The notes: generated by a model not told the origin, from the letters alone. Shown: positions 1 through 9,396, counted from the stretch's first letter. The stretch: 64,000 nt of DNA from an uncultured Phycisphaerales bacterium (GCA_937927975.1 CALEZT010000157.1:10360-74359); one strand, 5' to 3'. A program made the numbers and translations.

Positions 1-1
1 T

Positions 2-922
2 ATCCTGGTGGGTCCGAAGGACCTGCTGGAACAGAAGCTGGCGGCCGCAACCTACGACAAGGAGCGGCTCAGCATCGTCGATGCGCCGGACGTGATCGGG
101 ATGGACGAGAAGCCGGTGGACAGTCTTCGCAAGAAGCCGCGAAGCTCGATCAGCGTGATGGCGAAGCTGGCCAAGACCGGCGACGCCCAGGCTGTGATTT
201 CGGCCGGCAACACCGGCGCGTGCGTGGCGGCATTTCAGATGCGAATGCGCACCCTGCCCGGCGTGAACCGGCCTGGCATCGCGGTGGTCTTCCCGAGCCC
301 CAGCGGCCCGGTCACAATCTGCGATGTCGGCGCCAATATCGCCTGCAAGCCCCTGAACCTGTATCAGTACGGGCTGATGGCAAGCATTTATTCCCGCAAC
401 TTCCTGGGGATTCAGAATCCCCGCATCGGGCTGATGAGCATCGGGGAAGAAGATGCCAAGGGCAATGAAGTCGTGAAGAAGGCCGCGGATATGCTGCGCA
501 GCGACCCGCGGTTGACTTTTATCGGAAACATCGAGGGGAGAGACATCTTCCGAGGCGTCTGCGATGTGGTGGTATGTGAGGGGTTCGTCGGCAACGTCGT
601 GCTCAAGCTGACCGAAGGCGCGGTCGACAGTCTCTTCCGCGCGATCAAGCAGGAATTGATGCAGGAACAGCCGCAGTTGGCCTTGATGTTCAAGCCGGTC
701 ATCATGCGGGTGTACCAGAAGCACGACTATAATGAATACGGCGGCGCTCCCCTGCTGGGCATCGACGGCACGGCCCTGATCTGCCATGGCGCCAGCAAGG
801 CCCGCACGATCCGCAACGCGGTTCGCACCGCCAGGACCTGCCACGCGCAGAAGATCAATGATCGAATCATGGAGAGTCTCGCGGAAGCTGGCGTAAGGAC
901 AACGGATGCAGAGCAAGACTGA
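2..922 (+). CDS. plsX: Phosphate acyltransferase PlsX (5' end cut by window)
   Basis: Makes acyl-phosphate from acyl-ACP for phospholipid synthesis (cytosolic, membrane-associated). The readable frame runs from base 2 with no start, and the first in-window GTG at 8 is internal. About 306 residues are visible; PlsX is usually about 330-350, so only the N-terminus is missing. Family hallmarks are the ISAGNTGA segment, the CDVGAN stretch and the C-terminal YGGAPLLGIDG block. It overlaps fabH by 17 bp, the classic plsX-fabH arrangement. Identity is firm; only the start is unknown. Confidence 0.95.
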   Translation: MLVGPKDLLEQKLAAATYDKERLSIVDAPDVIGMDEKPVDSLRKKPRSSISVMAKLAKTGDAQAVISAGNTGACVAAFQMRMRTLPGVNRPGIAVVFPSPSGPVTICDVGANIACKPLNLYQYGLMASIYSRNFLGIQNPRIGLMSIGEEDAKGNEVVKKAADMLRSDPRLTFIGNIEGRDIFRGVCDVVVCEGFVGNVVLKLTEGAVDSLFRAIKQELMQEQPQLALMFKPVIMRVYQKHDYNEYGGAPLLGIDGTALICHGASKARTIRNAVRTARTCHAQKINDRIMESLAEAGVRTTDAEQD

Positions 923-1919
923 GGAACGCCGCCCGGCGAACCGTGCCGTCATTACCGGGTGCGGCTCCTTCGTTCCCGCCAAAATCCTGACCAACGACGA
1001 CCTGTCGAAGGTGGTCGACACCTCGGACGACTGGATTGTCACGCGGACCGGGATCAGGGTCCGTCACGTCACGTCGGACGAAGAAACGACGGCCCACCTG
1101 GCAACCGAGGCGGCCAAACGCGCCCTGGAGTACGCCCAGTACAATGCCGAGGACGTCGAACTGATCGTCGTAGCCACCATCACGCCGGAGATGGTCTTCC
1201 CCTCCACCGCCTGCTTCGTCCAGCAGGCGATCGGGGCCAGGAAGGCCTGGGCGTTCGACGTGGCCGCCGCGTGCAGCGGATTCGTCTACTCCCTGCACAT
1301 GGTGCAGCAGATGATGGAGAACGGCCGGCTCGACAGCGCCCTGGTGATCGGCGCCGAGACGCTCACGAAGATCACCAACTGGAAAGACCGGACCAGTTGC
1401 ATCCTGTTCGGCGACGGCGCCGGAGCGGTCCTGCTCCAGCGGAAACAGGACGCCGGACGCGGAATCATCTACAGCACCCTCGGCGCCGACGGCAGCTACT
1501 GGGAATCTCTGAGCTGCCGGGCGCATGGGTCTCGGAATCCCGCCCGCAAGCCTCTGGAAGACCCCGACATGATCTTCATGCAGATCAAGGGCCGGGAGGT
1601 CTATCAGCAGGCGGTCCGACGCATCGTCGAGGCGGTCACCGACTGCCTGACCCACTGCGACCTGACCCTGGACGACGTCGATATGTTCATCTCGCACCAG
1701 ATGAACGCGCGGATCATCGAATCGGCCGCCAAACGCCTGAACCTGCCCGACGAGAAGGTCTTCGTCAACATCCACAACTACGGCAACACATCGGCCGCGT
1801 CCGTGCCCATCGCGTTCGACGAATGCATGAGGCAAGGGAAAGTCAAGAAAGGCGACATCGTCCTGTTCGTTGCGTTCGGCGCCGGGGTCACCTGGGGCGC
1901 CAATGTGATTGAACTCTGA
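906..1919 (+). CDS. fabH: Beta-ketoacyl-ACP synthase III (FabH)
   Basis: Condenses an acyl-CoA primer with malonyl-ACP to start fatty acid synthesis. It has 337 residues, normal for the family. The catalytic triad is visible: Cys123 in AAACSGF, His264 in ISHQMNA and Asn294 in NYGNTS. The ATG at 906 lies inside the end of plsX, suggesting translational coupling. The first ten or so residues extend beyond the usual FabH N-terminus. It is part of the fab operon with fabD, fabG, acpP and fabF downstream. Confidence 0.96.
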   Translation: MQSKTEERRPANRAVITGCGSFVPAKILTNDDLSKVVDTSDDWIVTRTGIRVRHVTSDEETTAHLATEAAKRALEYAQYNAEDVELIVVATITPEMVFPSTACFVQQAIGARKAWAFDVAAACSGFVYSLHMVQQMMENGRLDSALVIGAETLTKITNWKDRTSCILFGDGAGAVLLQRKQDAGRGIIYSTLGADGSYWESLSCRAHGSRNPARKPLEDPDMIFMQIKGREVYQQAVRRIVEAVTDCLTHCDLTLDDVDMFISHQMNARIIESAAKRLNLPDEKVFVNIHNYGNTSAASVPIAFDECMRQGKVKKGDIVLFVAFGAGVTWGANVIEL

Positions 1920-1993
1920 CGCGTCGTCGCACACAAAAGGGATTGTCGCCTGCCCCCAACGGGTGGGGACGGAAACAAGCAAGGATAGAAACG

Positions 1994-2929
1994 ATGAAGA
2001 CCGCCTTTATATTCCCTGGACAAGGCGCCCAGACCGTGGGCATGGGGGCCGATATCGCCCAGGCTTACCCTGTCGCGGCATCCCTGTTCGATAAGGCCAA
2101 CGAGATCCTGGGTTTCGACCTCAAGACGGTTTGTTTCGAGGGTCCGGCCGAGAAGCTCAACAGCACAACGATGTCGCAGCCGGCGATCTTTGTGACGTCG
2201 GCCGCCCTGCTGGAGATCCTCCGGACGAGCCCGGCGACCGCGAGCGTCAAGCCGGACGTCACGGCGGGCCTGAGCATGGGCGAATACACCGCCTTGTATG
2301 CCGCCGGGGCCGTCAGTTTCGAGGATGGCCTGCGGCTGGTTCGCAAGCGAGGCGAGGCCATGCAGGCTGCCGCGGACGCGACCCAGGGCACGATGGTGAG
2401 CGTCATCGGCCTGGATGAAGACAAGGTTCGACAGCTCTGCGACGAGGCCCGCCAGGGCGAGTTGATCGAGCCGGTCAACTTCAACTGCCCCGGCCAGATC
2501 GTCGTCAGCGGCAGTCTCGGCGCCTGCGCCAGAGCGTTGGAGCTGGCCCCCAAACACGGAGCAGCCAAGGCTGTCCAGCTCGAGGTGGCCGGCGGGTTCC
2601 ACACGAGCCTGATGGCCGGCGCCGCCGAGGCGTTGCGCCAGGCGCTGCTCCAGACGCGGATCTCGCAGCCCGCAGCGACGCCCACGATCGCGAACATCAA
2701 CGCCGAGTACTACCGGACGGCCGACGAGGTCGTCTCGGGCCTGACAAAACAACTCACCGGCGCGATCCTCTGGCACAAGTGCATGGAGCGACTGCTGGCC
2801 GAGGGAGTCGAGCAGTTCTATGAGATCGGGCCAGGTCGGGTCCTCACCGGCCTGATGAAGCGAATCAACAGAAAGACGAAAGTGACCAACATCAGCGACC
2901 TGGCATCCGTAAAGGCCCTGGTCGGCTGA
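1994..2929 (+). CDS. fabD: Malonyl-CoA:ACP transacylase (FabD)
   Basis: Loads malonyl groups from CoA onto acyl carrier protein. The protein begins MKTAFIFPGQGAQTVGMG, the canonical FabD N-terminus, so the ATG at 1994 is preferred over an in-frame TTG at 1943. An AAGGA ribosome site lies about 9 bases upstream. There are 311 residues, normal for the family. The nucleophile serine sits in GLSMGEY near residue 94. It lies between fabH and fabG in the fatty acid operon. Confidence 0.96.
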   Translation: MKTAFIFPGQGAQTVGMGADIAQAYPVAASLFDKANEILGFDLKTVCFEGPAEKLNSTTMSQPAIFVTSAALLEILRTSPATASVKPDVTAGLSMGEYTALYAAGAVSFEDGLRLVRKRGEAMQAAADATQGTMVSVIGLDEDKVRQLCDEARQGELIEPVNFNCPGQIVVSGSLGACARALELAPKHGAAKAVQLEVAGGFHTSLMAGAAEALRQALLQTRISQPAATPTIANINAEYYRTADEVVSGLTKQLTGAILWHKCMERLLAEGVEQFYEIGPGRVLTGLMKRINRKTKVTNISDLASVKALVG

Positions 2930-3014
2930 TTTTCCGGCGTCGCCAGCCGCCCTGCCCCGGCAGGATGCTGAAAGATCGTAAGATATTGTAATATCAGGAG
3001 TTGGAGATCAGAGG

Positions 3015-3752
3015 ATGACGGACAAACGATTGGCAGTCGTGACGGGCGGAGCCCGCGGCATCGGCCGCGCGATTGTGTTCGAACTGCTCAAGCAGGGTCG
3101 CACTGTCGCGGCGCTCGATATCAAGCAGGAGCAGCTTCAGGAGCTGGAGCAGGCGGGCAAACAGGCCGGCTACGAGATCCTCACGCGGTGCGTCGACATC
3201 ACCAAGAGCGACCAACTGACCGAGGTCCTGGAGTCGCTGGCCTCCGAGCACGGCGGCATCGGCATCCTGGTCAACAACGCCGGGATCACGCGCGACAAGC
3301 TGATGATCCAGATGGACGACGAGGATTACGACCGGGTGATGAATGTGAACCTGCGTGCGGCGTTCACCGCGACCCGCGTGGCCGCCCGGTCCATGATCCG
3401 CAACAAGTTCGGGCGGATCGTCAACATCAGCTCCGTAGCGGGCGTGATGGGCCAGGCGGGCTCGGCCAACTACGCCGCCAGCAAGGCCGGCCTGATCGGC
3501 ATGACCAAGTCGATCGCCCGCGAAATCGGCAAGAAGAACGTGACCGCCAACTGCATCGCGCCGGGCTTCATCCAGACGGATATGACCGCGGTGCTGTCGG
3601 ACCTGGTCAAGAACGCCGCGTTGGAGGTCATTCCGGTCAAGCGGTTCGGGACCGTCGAGGATGTCGCTCGTGCGGTGGCCTTCTTCGCCAGTGACGAGGC
3701 CGGCTACATTACCGGACAGGTCCTGTGCGTCGACGGCGGCATGGCCATGTAG
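3015..3752 (+). CDS. fabG: 3-oxoacyl-ACP reductase (FabG)
   Basis: NADPH-dependent reduction of 3-ketoacyl-ACP, a short-chain dehydrogenase of 245 residues. The Rossmann motif TGGARGIG is at the N-terminus, NNAG in the middle, and the catalytic Ser and YAASK follow near residues 140-157. The C-terminal glycine-rich GQVLCVDGGMAM is typical of FabG. An AGGAGTTGGAG ribosome site precedes the ATG. Context with fabD and acpP makes FabG more likely than another SDR. Confidence 0.95.
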   Translation: MTDKRLAVVTGGARGIGRAIVFELLKQGRTVAALDIKQEQLQELEQAGKQAGYEILTRCVDITKSDQLTEVLESLASEHGGIGILVNNAGITRDKLMIQMDDEDYDRVMNVNLRAAFTATRVAARSMIRNKFGRIVNISSVAGVMGQAGSANYAASKAGLIGMTKSIAREIGKKNVTANCIAPGFIQTDMTAVLSDLVKNAALEVIPVKRFGTVEDVARAVAFFASDEAGYITGQVLCVDGGMAM

Positions 3753-3769
3753 AAAAACGAAAAAAATGT

Positions 3770-3798
3770 TTGTGTGTGCCCCCTCCAGTCGGTAAGAT
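3770..3798 (+). promoter_or_regulatory. Possible sigma-70-type promoter before acpP
   Basis: TTGTGT (3770-3775) and TAAGAT (3793-3798) are separated by 17 bases in the fabG-acpP gap. This could give the abundant acyl carrier protein its own transcript. The match to consensus is only partial. Confidence 0.35.
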
Positions 3799-3896
3799 AC
3801 CGGCCGAAATCCGGAGGGTGGTGGTACACGTGTAGTTCCAGAGAATCGCAACGAAGGCCCAGTGAGTATTCTGATCCAGTTAAGGAGGATACAGCA

Positions 3897-4175
3897 GTGA
3901 GTATCGAAGAGGTGGATGTCCAACAGATTGAGAACAAGGTGATCGAAATCATCAGCGAACAGATGGGCGTAGACAAATCCGAGATCACGCGCGAAACCTC
4001 CTTCATCAACGACCTGAATGCCGACTCTCTGGACACCGTGGAGCTCGTGATGGAGTTTGAGGACGAGTTCGACATGAGCATTCCCGACGAGGAGGCCGAG
4101 AAGATCCAGACCGTCGGAGCGGCCGTCGAGTATATCGTGAACATCGCCCAGTCTAAGAAGAAGGAAGGCGCATAG
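3897..4175 (+). CDS. acpP: Acyl carrier protein
   Basis: Carries growing acyl chains on a phosphopantetheine arm. The attachment serine is in the DSL motif (Ser44, [10 protein letters not shown]). GTG at 3897 is chosen because a strong TAAGGAGG ribosome site ends 9 bases before it and the resulting 92-residue acidic protein fits the family. An upstream in-frame start at 3774 would add an unconserved basic leader. The gene ends 5 bases before fabF. Confidence 0.96.
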   Translation: MSIEEVDVQQIENKVIEIISEQMGVDKSEITRETSFINDLNADSLDTVELVMEFEDEFDMSIPDEEAEKIQTVGAAVEYIVNIAQSKKKEGA

Positions 4176-4180
4176 AGTCA

Positions 4181-5425
4181 ATGGATAGACGCCGAGTGGT
4201 TATAACGGGCTTGGGGTGCATTACCGCCCTGTCCGAGTCCGTCGATGAGCTGTTTGACGCGCTGTGCGAAGGCCGCAGTGGAGTTTCCACGTTCGAGTTG
4301 TTCGACACCAGCGCGTATCCCGTGCATTTCGGGGGCGAAATCAAGAACTTCGAGGTAACCAAGTACATTGACAAACGCGAAGCCAAACGGATGGACCGCT
4401 TCAGCGAGTTCGCCGTGGCGGCGTCCATTCAGGCCGTCAAAGACAGCGGCCTCGATTTCGCCAAAGAGGATCCCTACCGCGTCGGCGCGATCGTCGGCAC
4501 CGGGATCGGCGGCATCAAGGAAATCGAGGAACAACACGTCCGCCTGCTGGAAAAGGGGCCGGGCAAGGTGTCGCCCTTCTGTGTGCCCCGTCTGATGTCC
4601 AATGCCGCCAGCGGCAACATCGCGATCCAGTTCGGGCTCCGCGGACCCACGTTCGCGGTTTCCAGCGCCTGCGCCTCCGGCAACCACACCATCGGAGAGG
4701 CGTTCTGGAACGTCGCCAGCGGGCGCAGCGACATCATCATCACCGGCGGATCCGAAGCCGCCTGCACACCCATCGGGCTGGGTTCCTTCTGCGCCGCCCG
4801 CTCGCTGAGCACGCGCAACGACAATCCCCAGGCCGCGTCGAGGCCTTTCGACCGCGACCGGGACGGGTTCGTCCTGGCCGAGGGCGCGGGCATGCTCATC
4901 CTGGAGGAACTGGAACACGCCCGAAAGCGAGGCGCCAGGATCTATGGCGAGCTGCTGGGCTACGCAGCCACCGACGACGGCTACCACATCACCGCCCCCC
5001 TGCCCGACGGCGCCGGCGCGGCGATGGCCATGAGGCTGGCGTTGGCCGATGCCAAGATCAACGTGGACGGCGTCGACTACATCAATGCCCACGGGACCAG
5101 CACGGAGCTCAACGACATCGCCGAGAGCACCGCAATCAAGGCCGTCTTCGGGGAGCAGGCCTACAAAATTCCGGTCAGCTCCACCAAGAGCTGCCTGGGT
5201 CACATGCTGGGCGCCACGGCCGCGGTGGAACTGATCGCCGCGATCAAGGCGATCAACCACTCGCTCATCCCCCCGACGATCAATCTGGAGAACCCGGACG
5301 AGCGTTGCGACCTGAAGATGGATTACGTTCCTCTGAAGGCTCGCGAGGCCAGGATCAACGTGGCTCTGAGCAACTCCTTCGGTTTCGGCGGGCACAACGC
5401 CTGCGTCATCGTCGGGCGGGTCTGA
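4181..5425 (+). CDS. fabF: Beta-ketoacyl-ACP synthase II (FabF)
   Basis: Elongating condensing enzyme of fatty acid synthesis, 414 residues. The Cys-His-His set is visible: Cys164 in SSACASG, then His in NAHGTSTELND near residue 305 and in CLGHMLGA near residue 341. The C-terminal SNSFGFGGHNA is diagnostic. It follows acpP by 5 bases and is the last gene of the operon, ahead of a hairpin with a T-rich tail. Confidence 0.96.
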   Translation: MDRRRVVITGLGCITALSESVDELFDALCEGRSGVSTFELFDTSAYPVHFGGEIKNFEVTKYIDKREAKRMDRFSEFAVAASIQAVKDSGLDFAKEDPYRVGAIVGTGIGGIKEIEEQHVRLLEKGPGKVSPFCVPRLMSNAASGNIAIQFGLRGPTFAVSSACASGNHTIGEAFWNVASGRSDIIITGGSEAACTPIGLGSFCAARSLSTRNDNPQAASRPFDRDRDGFVLAEGAGMLILEELEHARKRGARIYGELLGYAATDDGYHITAPLPDGAGAAMAMRLALADAKINVDGVDYINAHGTSTELNDIAESTAIKAVFGEQAYKIPVSSTKSCLGHMLGATAAVELIAAIKAINHSLIPPTINLENPDERCDLKMDYVPLKAREARINVALSNSFGFGGHNACVIVGRV

Positions 5426-5449
5426 TCCCGCACTTTGGACCAATGATTC

Positions 5450-5488
5450 GACCTGGCGTCGGCCAACGGCGTCAGGTCGCTTTCTTTT
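5450..5488 (+). terminator. Intrinsic terminator of the fab operon
   Basis: GACCTGGCGTC and GGCGTCAGGTC pair imperfectly around a short loop and are followed by GCTTTCTTTT. It lies just after the fabF stop and before the exchanger gene. Confidence 0.65.
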
Positions 5489-5505
5489 GACAGGCGGAGT
5501 GAAGC

Positions 5506-6474
5506 ATGGTTTGGGCGACGCTGTTTCTGATCGGCGGGCTTGTGCTGCTCTGGAGAGGCGCGGACTTTCTGGTCGGCGGTGCGGTCGGGCTGGCCGAGAG
5601 GCTGGGCGTCAGCCATCTCGTCGCAGGGTTGACCATCGTGGCCATGGGGACTTCCGCCCCCGAAGTGGCGGCCGCGGTCACAGCCGCGGTCGGCGACAAG
5701 GGCGACATCGCGATCGGCAACGTCTACGGCTCCAACATCGCCAACCTCGCCATGATCGGGGGCATCATATCGCTGATCCGCCCCCTTGAGGTCCAGGCCG
5801 CGACGCTCCGACGGGAGATCCCGGCCATGCTGGCGGTCACCGTCCTGCTGTGGCCCGTCCTTGCCGATCTGGTCTTTTCGAGGGTGGACGCGGCCATCCT
5901 CCTGCTGGTCTTCGCGGGTTTGGTCGTCTGCGCCGTACGCACCGCTCGCACAACGAGAACAGCGGTATTGACTGAGACGGTCGCCGACACCGCGGTCCAA
6001 CCGCCCCAGACCGTCGGGCGCGACATTCTGGCCATCGTGCTCGGCCTGGCGGCCCTGGCGATCGGCGCCAAGGGCGCCGTCAGCGGAGCGGTGACTCTCG
6101 GAACGCGGGTCGGCTTGAGCGACGCCGTAATCGGATCGACCATCATCGCCGTGGGCACCTCTTTGCCCGAGTTGGTCACCTGCGTCGTCGCGTCGGTCAA
6201 GGGACGCCACGACATCTCGGTCGGCAACCTCGTCGGGTCAAACATCTTCAACGTTCTGTTCGTGACGGGAATCGCCGGACTCGTTCACCCCTTCGGTGTG
6301 ACCTCGCGGTTTGCCGGCGGGGCGGACTTCTGGATCATGGCGGGGATCAGCGGGCTGTTTGTGGCTGCCGCGATCCTCGGAAAGCGTGCGATCCGCCGAT
6401 CCGGCGGAGGCCTATTGCTTGCCCTGTACGTCGCCTATCTGGTGTACTTGCTCCGATCCGCCGGTCCGGCGTGA
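5506..6474 (+). CDS. CaxA/YrbG-type sodium/calcium exchanger family protein
   Basis: Inner-membrane cation antiporter of 322 residues, nearly all hydrophobic helices. The two inverted homologous halves of the family are evident: GTSAPEVAAAV then GNVYGSNIANL in the first, GTSLPELVTCVVASVKG then GNLVGSNIFNVLF in the second. The acidic residues of these alpha repeats coordinate the ions in this superfamily. It follows the fab terminator and probably has its own promoter. The exact ion specificity cannot be read from sequence. Confidence 0.9.
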   Translation: MVWATLFLIGGLVLLWRGADFLVGGAVGLAERLGVSHLVAGLTIVAMGTSAPEVAAAVTAAVGDKGDIAIGNVYGSNIANLAMIGGIISLIRPLEVQAATLRREIPAMLAVTVLLWPVLADLVFSRVDAAILLLVFAGLVVCAVRTARTTRTAVLTETVADTAVQPPQTVGRDILAIVLGLAALAIGAKGAVSGAVTLGTRVGLSDAVIGSTIIAVGTSLPELVTCVVASVKGRHDISVGNLVGSNIFNVLFVTGIAGLVHPFGVTSRFAGGADFWIMAGISGLFVAAAILGKRAIRRSGGGLLLALYVAYLVYLLRSAGPA

Positions 6475-6479
6475 GCCTC

Positions 6480-8075
6480 TCAGGGACTCAGCATCATGGC
6501 CTCTGCGAAGAAGTCAGAGAACCCCCTCTCGTGCGCGATCTCCACGTACTGGATCTTCCTGGCCAGACGGGCGGCTCGCTCACGACACTCCTCGCTGATC
6601 AGCGACATCTGGGCCCCCGTGGCTGCGGCGTTGCCTACCGACTGGATTCGATCCAGCGGCACGTTGGGCAACAGGCCGATCCGCACCGCGCTGGCAGGCC
6701 GGATGTAGTTGCCGAAGGCCCCTGCCAGAAGGACTCGGTCGATGTCCGAATCGGCGAGGCCCAGCTTGCCCATCAGGATGCGGATACCCGCCAGAATGGC
6801 CGCTTTGGCGAGTTGAACCTCGCGGATATCCCGCTGCGTGAGGATCACGCCGGGATGACCCGTCCGATCGTCTCCGGAAAGGCGGAACGCAGGCTGTCCA
6901 TCGCTCTGGCACAGCCGAGAGGCGATCGGGGGCGCAAGGGTCTGCCGAAGGGAGTCGCCGTCCCCGAATCGCCCGGTCGCGTCGACCACGCCCAGGTCCA
7001 GCAGCACCGCCACCGCGTCGATCAATCCGCTGCCGCAGATCGACCGCGGCGGGGAATCGCCGATGACGTCCAAGTCCACGTCTCCGTTGACGACGACAGC
7101 CTCGATCGCGCCGTCGGCAGCCCTGCTGCCGTGCTTGATCCGGGCCCCCTCCAGGGCCGGTCCAGCGGCGCAGCTCGCTGCATAGAGGGTCTCCCGATCC
7201 CCCAGGACGATCTCGCCGTTGGTGCCGATGTCCACGACCAGGGTCCGATCCTGGATGAAGTCCATGTCCACCGCCAGGGCCACCGCAGTGGTGTCGGCGC
7301 CCACGAAGCCCGCGATGTTCGCGATGCAGTGGACGTTGCCTTGAGGGTTCATATCCAGGCCCGGCTCGACGGGAGATATGTCGCGGGCGTCCACGCAATG
7401 GGCCCGATACGGAGCCTGTCCCAGTTGCTCGACGGGGTATCCCAGGAAGATGTGGTTCATCGTGGTGTTGCCCACGATACAGGCCTCGTAGATACTCGAA
7501 GCGGCGATTGCGGCCTGGCGGCAGAGCCCGTGGATGAGCTCGTTGACGCAGTCGAGGATGACCCTGTGGATCTCCGCCAGTCGTTCGGGCGACCGAGCGA
7601 AGTGGATGCGGCTGATCACGTCGTCGCCGAAGCGGGTCTGCGGGTTCAGGACCGCCTGCGTGGCGAGGCATCGACCGTCGGTCATGTCGAGGAGCTTGGC
7701 CACGACCGTCGTGGTGCCGATATCGACAGCGACGCCCAGGATGCCTGCGGGCCCAGCGACCCCTGCGTACCGCCGATGAATGGTGGGCCGAACCTGCCGA
7801 CCGAGGGCCAGGCCGTGGTCGAGGATCTTGTACGCATAGAAACGCGACTGCGGCGATACCATCACCGTCAAGTCGTTCTCTACGTGGTGCTGGCAAGCGA
7901 GAATCGGCGTCCCCTCGGGGAACAGATAGAGGGTACACTTTCCACAGGTCCCCTTGCCGCCGCAGGGGGTCGTCAGAATGATGCCCGCTTGCCGGGCGGC
8001 CTCAAGAAGGGTAGCGCCTGAATGGATCGAGATTTCCTTGTCATCCGGCTTGAAGACTACGCGGAAATGCTTCAT
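6480..8075 (-). CDS. RACo-like ferredoxin/ASKHA protein (corrinoid activator family)
   Basis: 531 residues. An N-terminal 2Fe-2S ferredoxin domain shows the cluster cysteines in CGGKGTCGKC and a later ACQ. The rest is a DUF4445/ASKHA ATPase domain, with VDIGTTTVVAKLL near residue 135 and VDIGTNGEI later. Such proteins reductively reactivate corrinoid proteins of methyltransferase systems using ATP. No corrinoid protein or methyltransferase lies nearby, so the partner is not evident from this window. Convergent with the exchanger, 5 bases apart. Confidence 0.85.
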   Translation of the reverse strand: MKHFRVVFKPDDKEISIHSGATLLEAARQAGIILTTPCGGKGTCGKCTLYLFPEGTPILACQHHVENDLTVMVSPQSRFYAYKILDHGLALGRQVRPTIHRRYAGVAGPAGILGVAVDIGTTTVVAKLLDMTDGRCLATQAVLNPQTRFGDDVISRIHFARSPERLAEIHRVILDCVNELIHGLCRQAAIAASSIYEACIVGNTTMNHIFLGYPVEQLGQAPYRAHCVDARDISPVEPGLDMNPQGNVHCIANIAGFVGADTTAVALAVDMDFIQDRTLVVDIGTNGEIVLGDRETLYAASCAAGPALEGARIKHGSRAADGAIEAVVVNGDVDLDVIGDSPPRSICGSGLIDAVAVLLDLGVVDATGRFGDGDSLRQTLAPPIASRLCQSDGQPAFRLSGDDRTGHPGVILTQRDIREVQLAKAAILAGIRILMGKLGLADSDIDRVLLAGAFGNYIRPASAVRIGLLPNVPLDRIQSVGNAAATGAQMSLISEECRERAARLARKIQYVEIAHERGFSDFFAEAMMLSP

Positions 8076-8114
8076 CTACGTCATGCGCTGGAGGCCGCCC
8101 TCCGAGGTCGAAAT

Positions 8115-8139
8115 CCTTCGCAGGACCAGCCTGCGAAGG
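8115..8139 (-). terminator. Perfect 10-bp hairpin after the small basic ORF
   Basis: CCTTCGCAGG and CCTGCGAAGG form a perfect stem around a 5-base loop. It lies between the stop of the 26-aa ORF and the RACo-like start on the minus strand. There is no strong T-run, so it may attenuate or protect RNA rather than terminate. Confidence 0.45.
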
Positions 8140-8146
8140 AACGCTG

Positions 8147-8227
8147 TCAACTGATCTTATGCCTGATCTTCCAGCGTGTCCGTCGTTTCTTGCTGCCAAT
8201 CTTCCTTCTGCGTCTTGGTTTGGCCAT
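8147..8227 (-). CDS. 26-aa AURKAIP1/COX24 (bS22)-like basic peptide
   Basis: A very short ORF encodes MAKPRRRRKIGSKKRRTRWK followed by IRHKIS: 26 residues, more than half Arg or Lys. The ATG is preceded by GGAG at good spacing (TTGGAGAAGTAC). The RRRRKI...KKRRTR...RHK pattern matches the short AURKAIP1/COX24-domain proteins, some of which are the small-subunit ribosomal protein bS22. It would act bound to rRNA. It is below the usual annotation size limit. Upstream of the RACo-like gene on the same strand. Confidence 0.6.
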   Translation of the reverse strand: MAKPRRRRKIGSKKRRTRWKIRHKIS

Positions 8228-8325
8228 GTACTTCTCCAAGGTTAGGTTATTTCATTGCTACGGGTACGTCCTGACTCGTATAATGCAGTTTAGCACAGGC
8301 GGAATGTGCGTGTAAAGGACAAAAT

Positions 8326-8628
8326 ATGATCCAGTGCGATCAATGCGAGCTTTGTGAGAAGGGGCCGGACGGACGCAAGGTGTTCCGGTGCGACCCGTTC
8401 TCCAACGTCAAGGAAGCCGAGTGCCTCGCCAAATGGCAGCTCATCCGACTCGACATGCTGCTGGGCAGCTACCAGAACATGCTCAGGTGGTACAGCAAGC
8501 TGGGGCCCCTCCAGGACAAGATTTTCAAGTATGTCCAACGAGAGATCAGCGACATGGAGGAATCCGAAGGCTGGAAGTTCGACGAGGAAGAGGAACAGGA
8601 GGGCCGGGACGAGACCTGGCCCGTCTGA
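8326..8628 (+). CDS. Conserved-looking Cys-rich small protein, function unknown
   Basis: 100 residues, not recognised. The N-terminus has closely spaced cysteines (MIQCDQCELCEKG, then FRCDPF and EAECLAKW), suggesting metal or Fe-S binding. The middle is an amphipathic helical stretch with LIRLDMLLGSYQNMLRWY. The tail is strongly acidic (EEEEQEGRDE). GTAAAGGAC a few bases upstream of the ATG is a weak ribosome site. It stands alone between the bS22-like ORF (divergent) and the sigma factor operon. Confidence 0.65.
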   Translation: MIQCDQCELCEKGPDGRKVFRCDPFSNVKEAECLAKWQLIRLDMLLGSYQNMLRWYSKLGPLQDKIFKYVQREISDMEESEGWKFDEEEEQEGRDETWPV

Positions 8629-8850
8629 CGCCTGGTTTCAGGCATGAGAACTCCCCGGCGGCATCCCAACGGACAGTGGACGGCTTCCCGAGCCGTACGC
8701 ACGCGATCCAATCCCGAGAAGTCTCGTCGGACAGCCTGTGGGAGCGGGGGCCAAGGCCTGACGGCCGGCCGCACTTCCGCGACCGCGTATTTTGACAAAC
8801 CCTGCAATAAGCCCTTTCGGACGAACGTCTTTTCATCGTGAACGCAGCAG

Positions 8851-9396
8851 ATGGGTAGAAGCGTCGAACTAGCCCGGATCATTGATGGCTGTAAATCGGG
8901 GGACGCCGACAGCTTTGCGCAAGTGGTTGACATGTACGCCGGTCGCTGCTACGGTTACTTTTATCGGCTCACCGGCGACCGCGACCTCAGCGACGAGCTG
9001 CTGAGTGAACTATTCATCAAGCTGGTCGAGAAGATCGGGTCCTACAAGGGCGGCGCGTTTGAAAGCTGGCTCTTCAAGATCGCATCGAACATCTTCCACG
9101 ACCATCTCCGGGGCAAACAGCGACGCCGCAAGCTGATGGACGCGCATCGGACCCAGTTGGAACGGGAGCCCGATCTGAATGAATCGCGATTCTCGGACGA
9201 GGGTCAGATACGGCTCGAAAGACTTCAGGTTCACCTGAACCGGTTGGATGCCGATACCCGCGACTTGATTCTGTTGCGCTTCTACTCGGAAATGAGTTTC
9301 AAGGAGATCGCCGAACACCGATCCGAACCGATCGGTACGGCGTTGTCCAAACTGCACCGGGGACTGAAGAAGTTACGAGAGCTCATGGAGGGGTGA
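8851..9396 (+). CDS. ECF-type RNA polymerase sigma factor
   Basis: 181 residues with only regions 2 and 4. Region 2 holds YGYFYRLTGDRDLSDELLSELFIKLVEKIG and SWLFKIASNIFHDHLR; region 4 holds LDADTRDLILLRFYSEMSFKEIAEH and the helix-turn-helix GTALSKLHRGLKKLREL. It directs transcription of an extracytoplasmic-stress-type regulon. It is followed after 3 bases by a membrane-anchored protein that is a likely anti-sigma factor, then by an exported protein. Confidence 0.92.
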   Translation: MGRSVELARIIDGCKSGDADSFAQVVDMYAGRCYGYFYRLTGDRDLSDELLSELFIKLVEKIGSYKGGAFESWLFKIASNIFHDHLRGKQRRRKLMDAHRTQLEREPDLNESRFSDEGQIRLERLQVHLNRLDADTRDLILLRFYSEMSFKEIAEHRSEPIGTALSKLHRGLKKLRELMEG

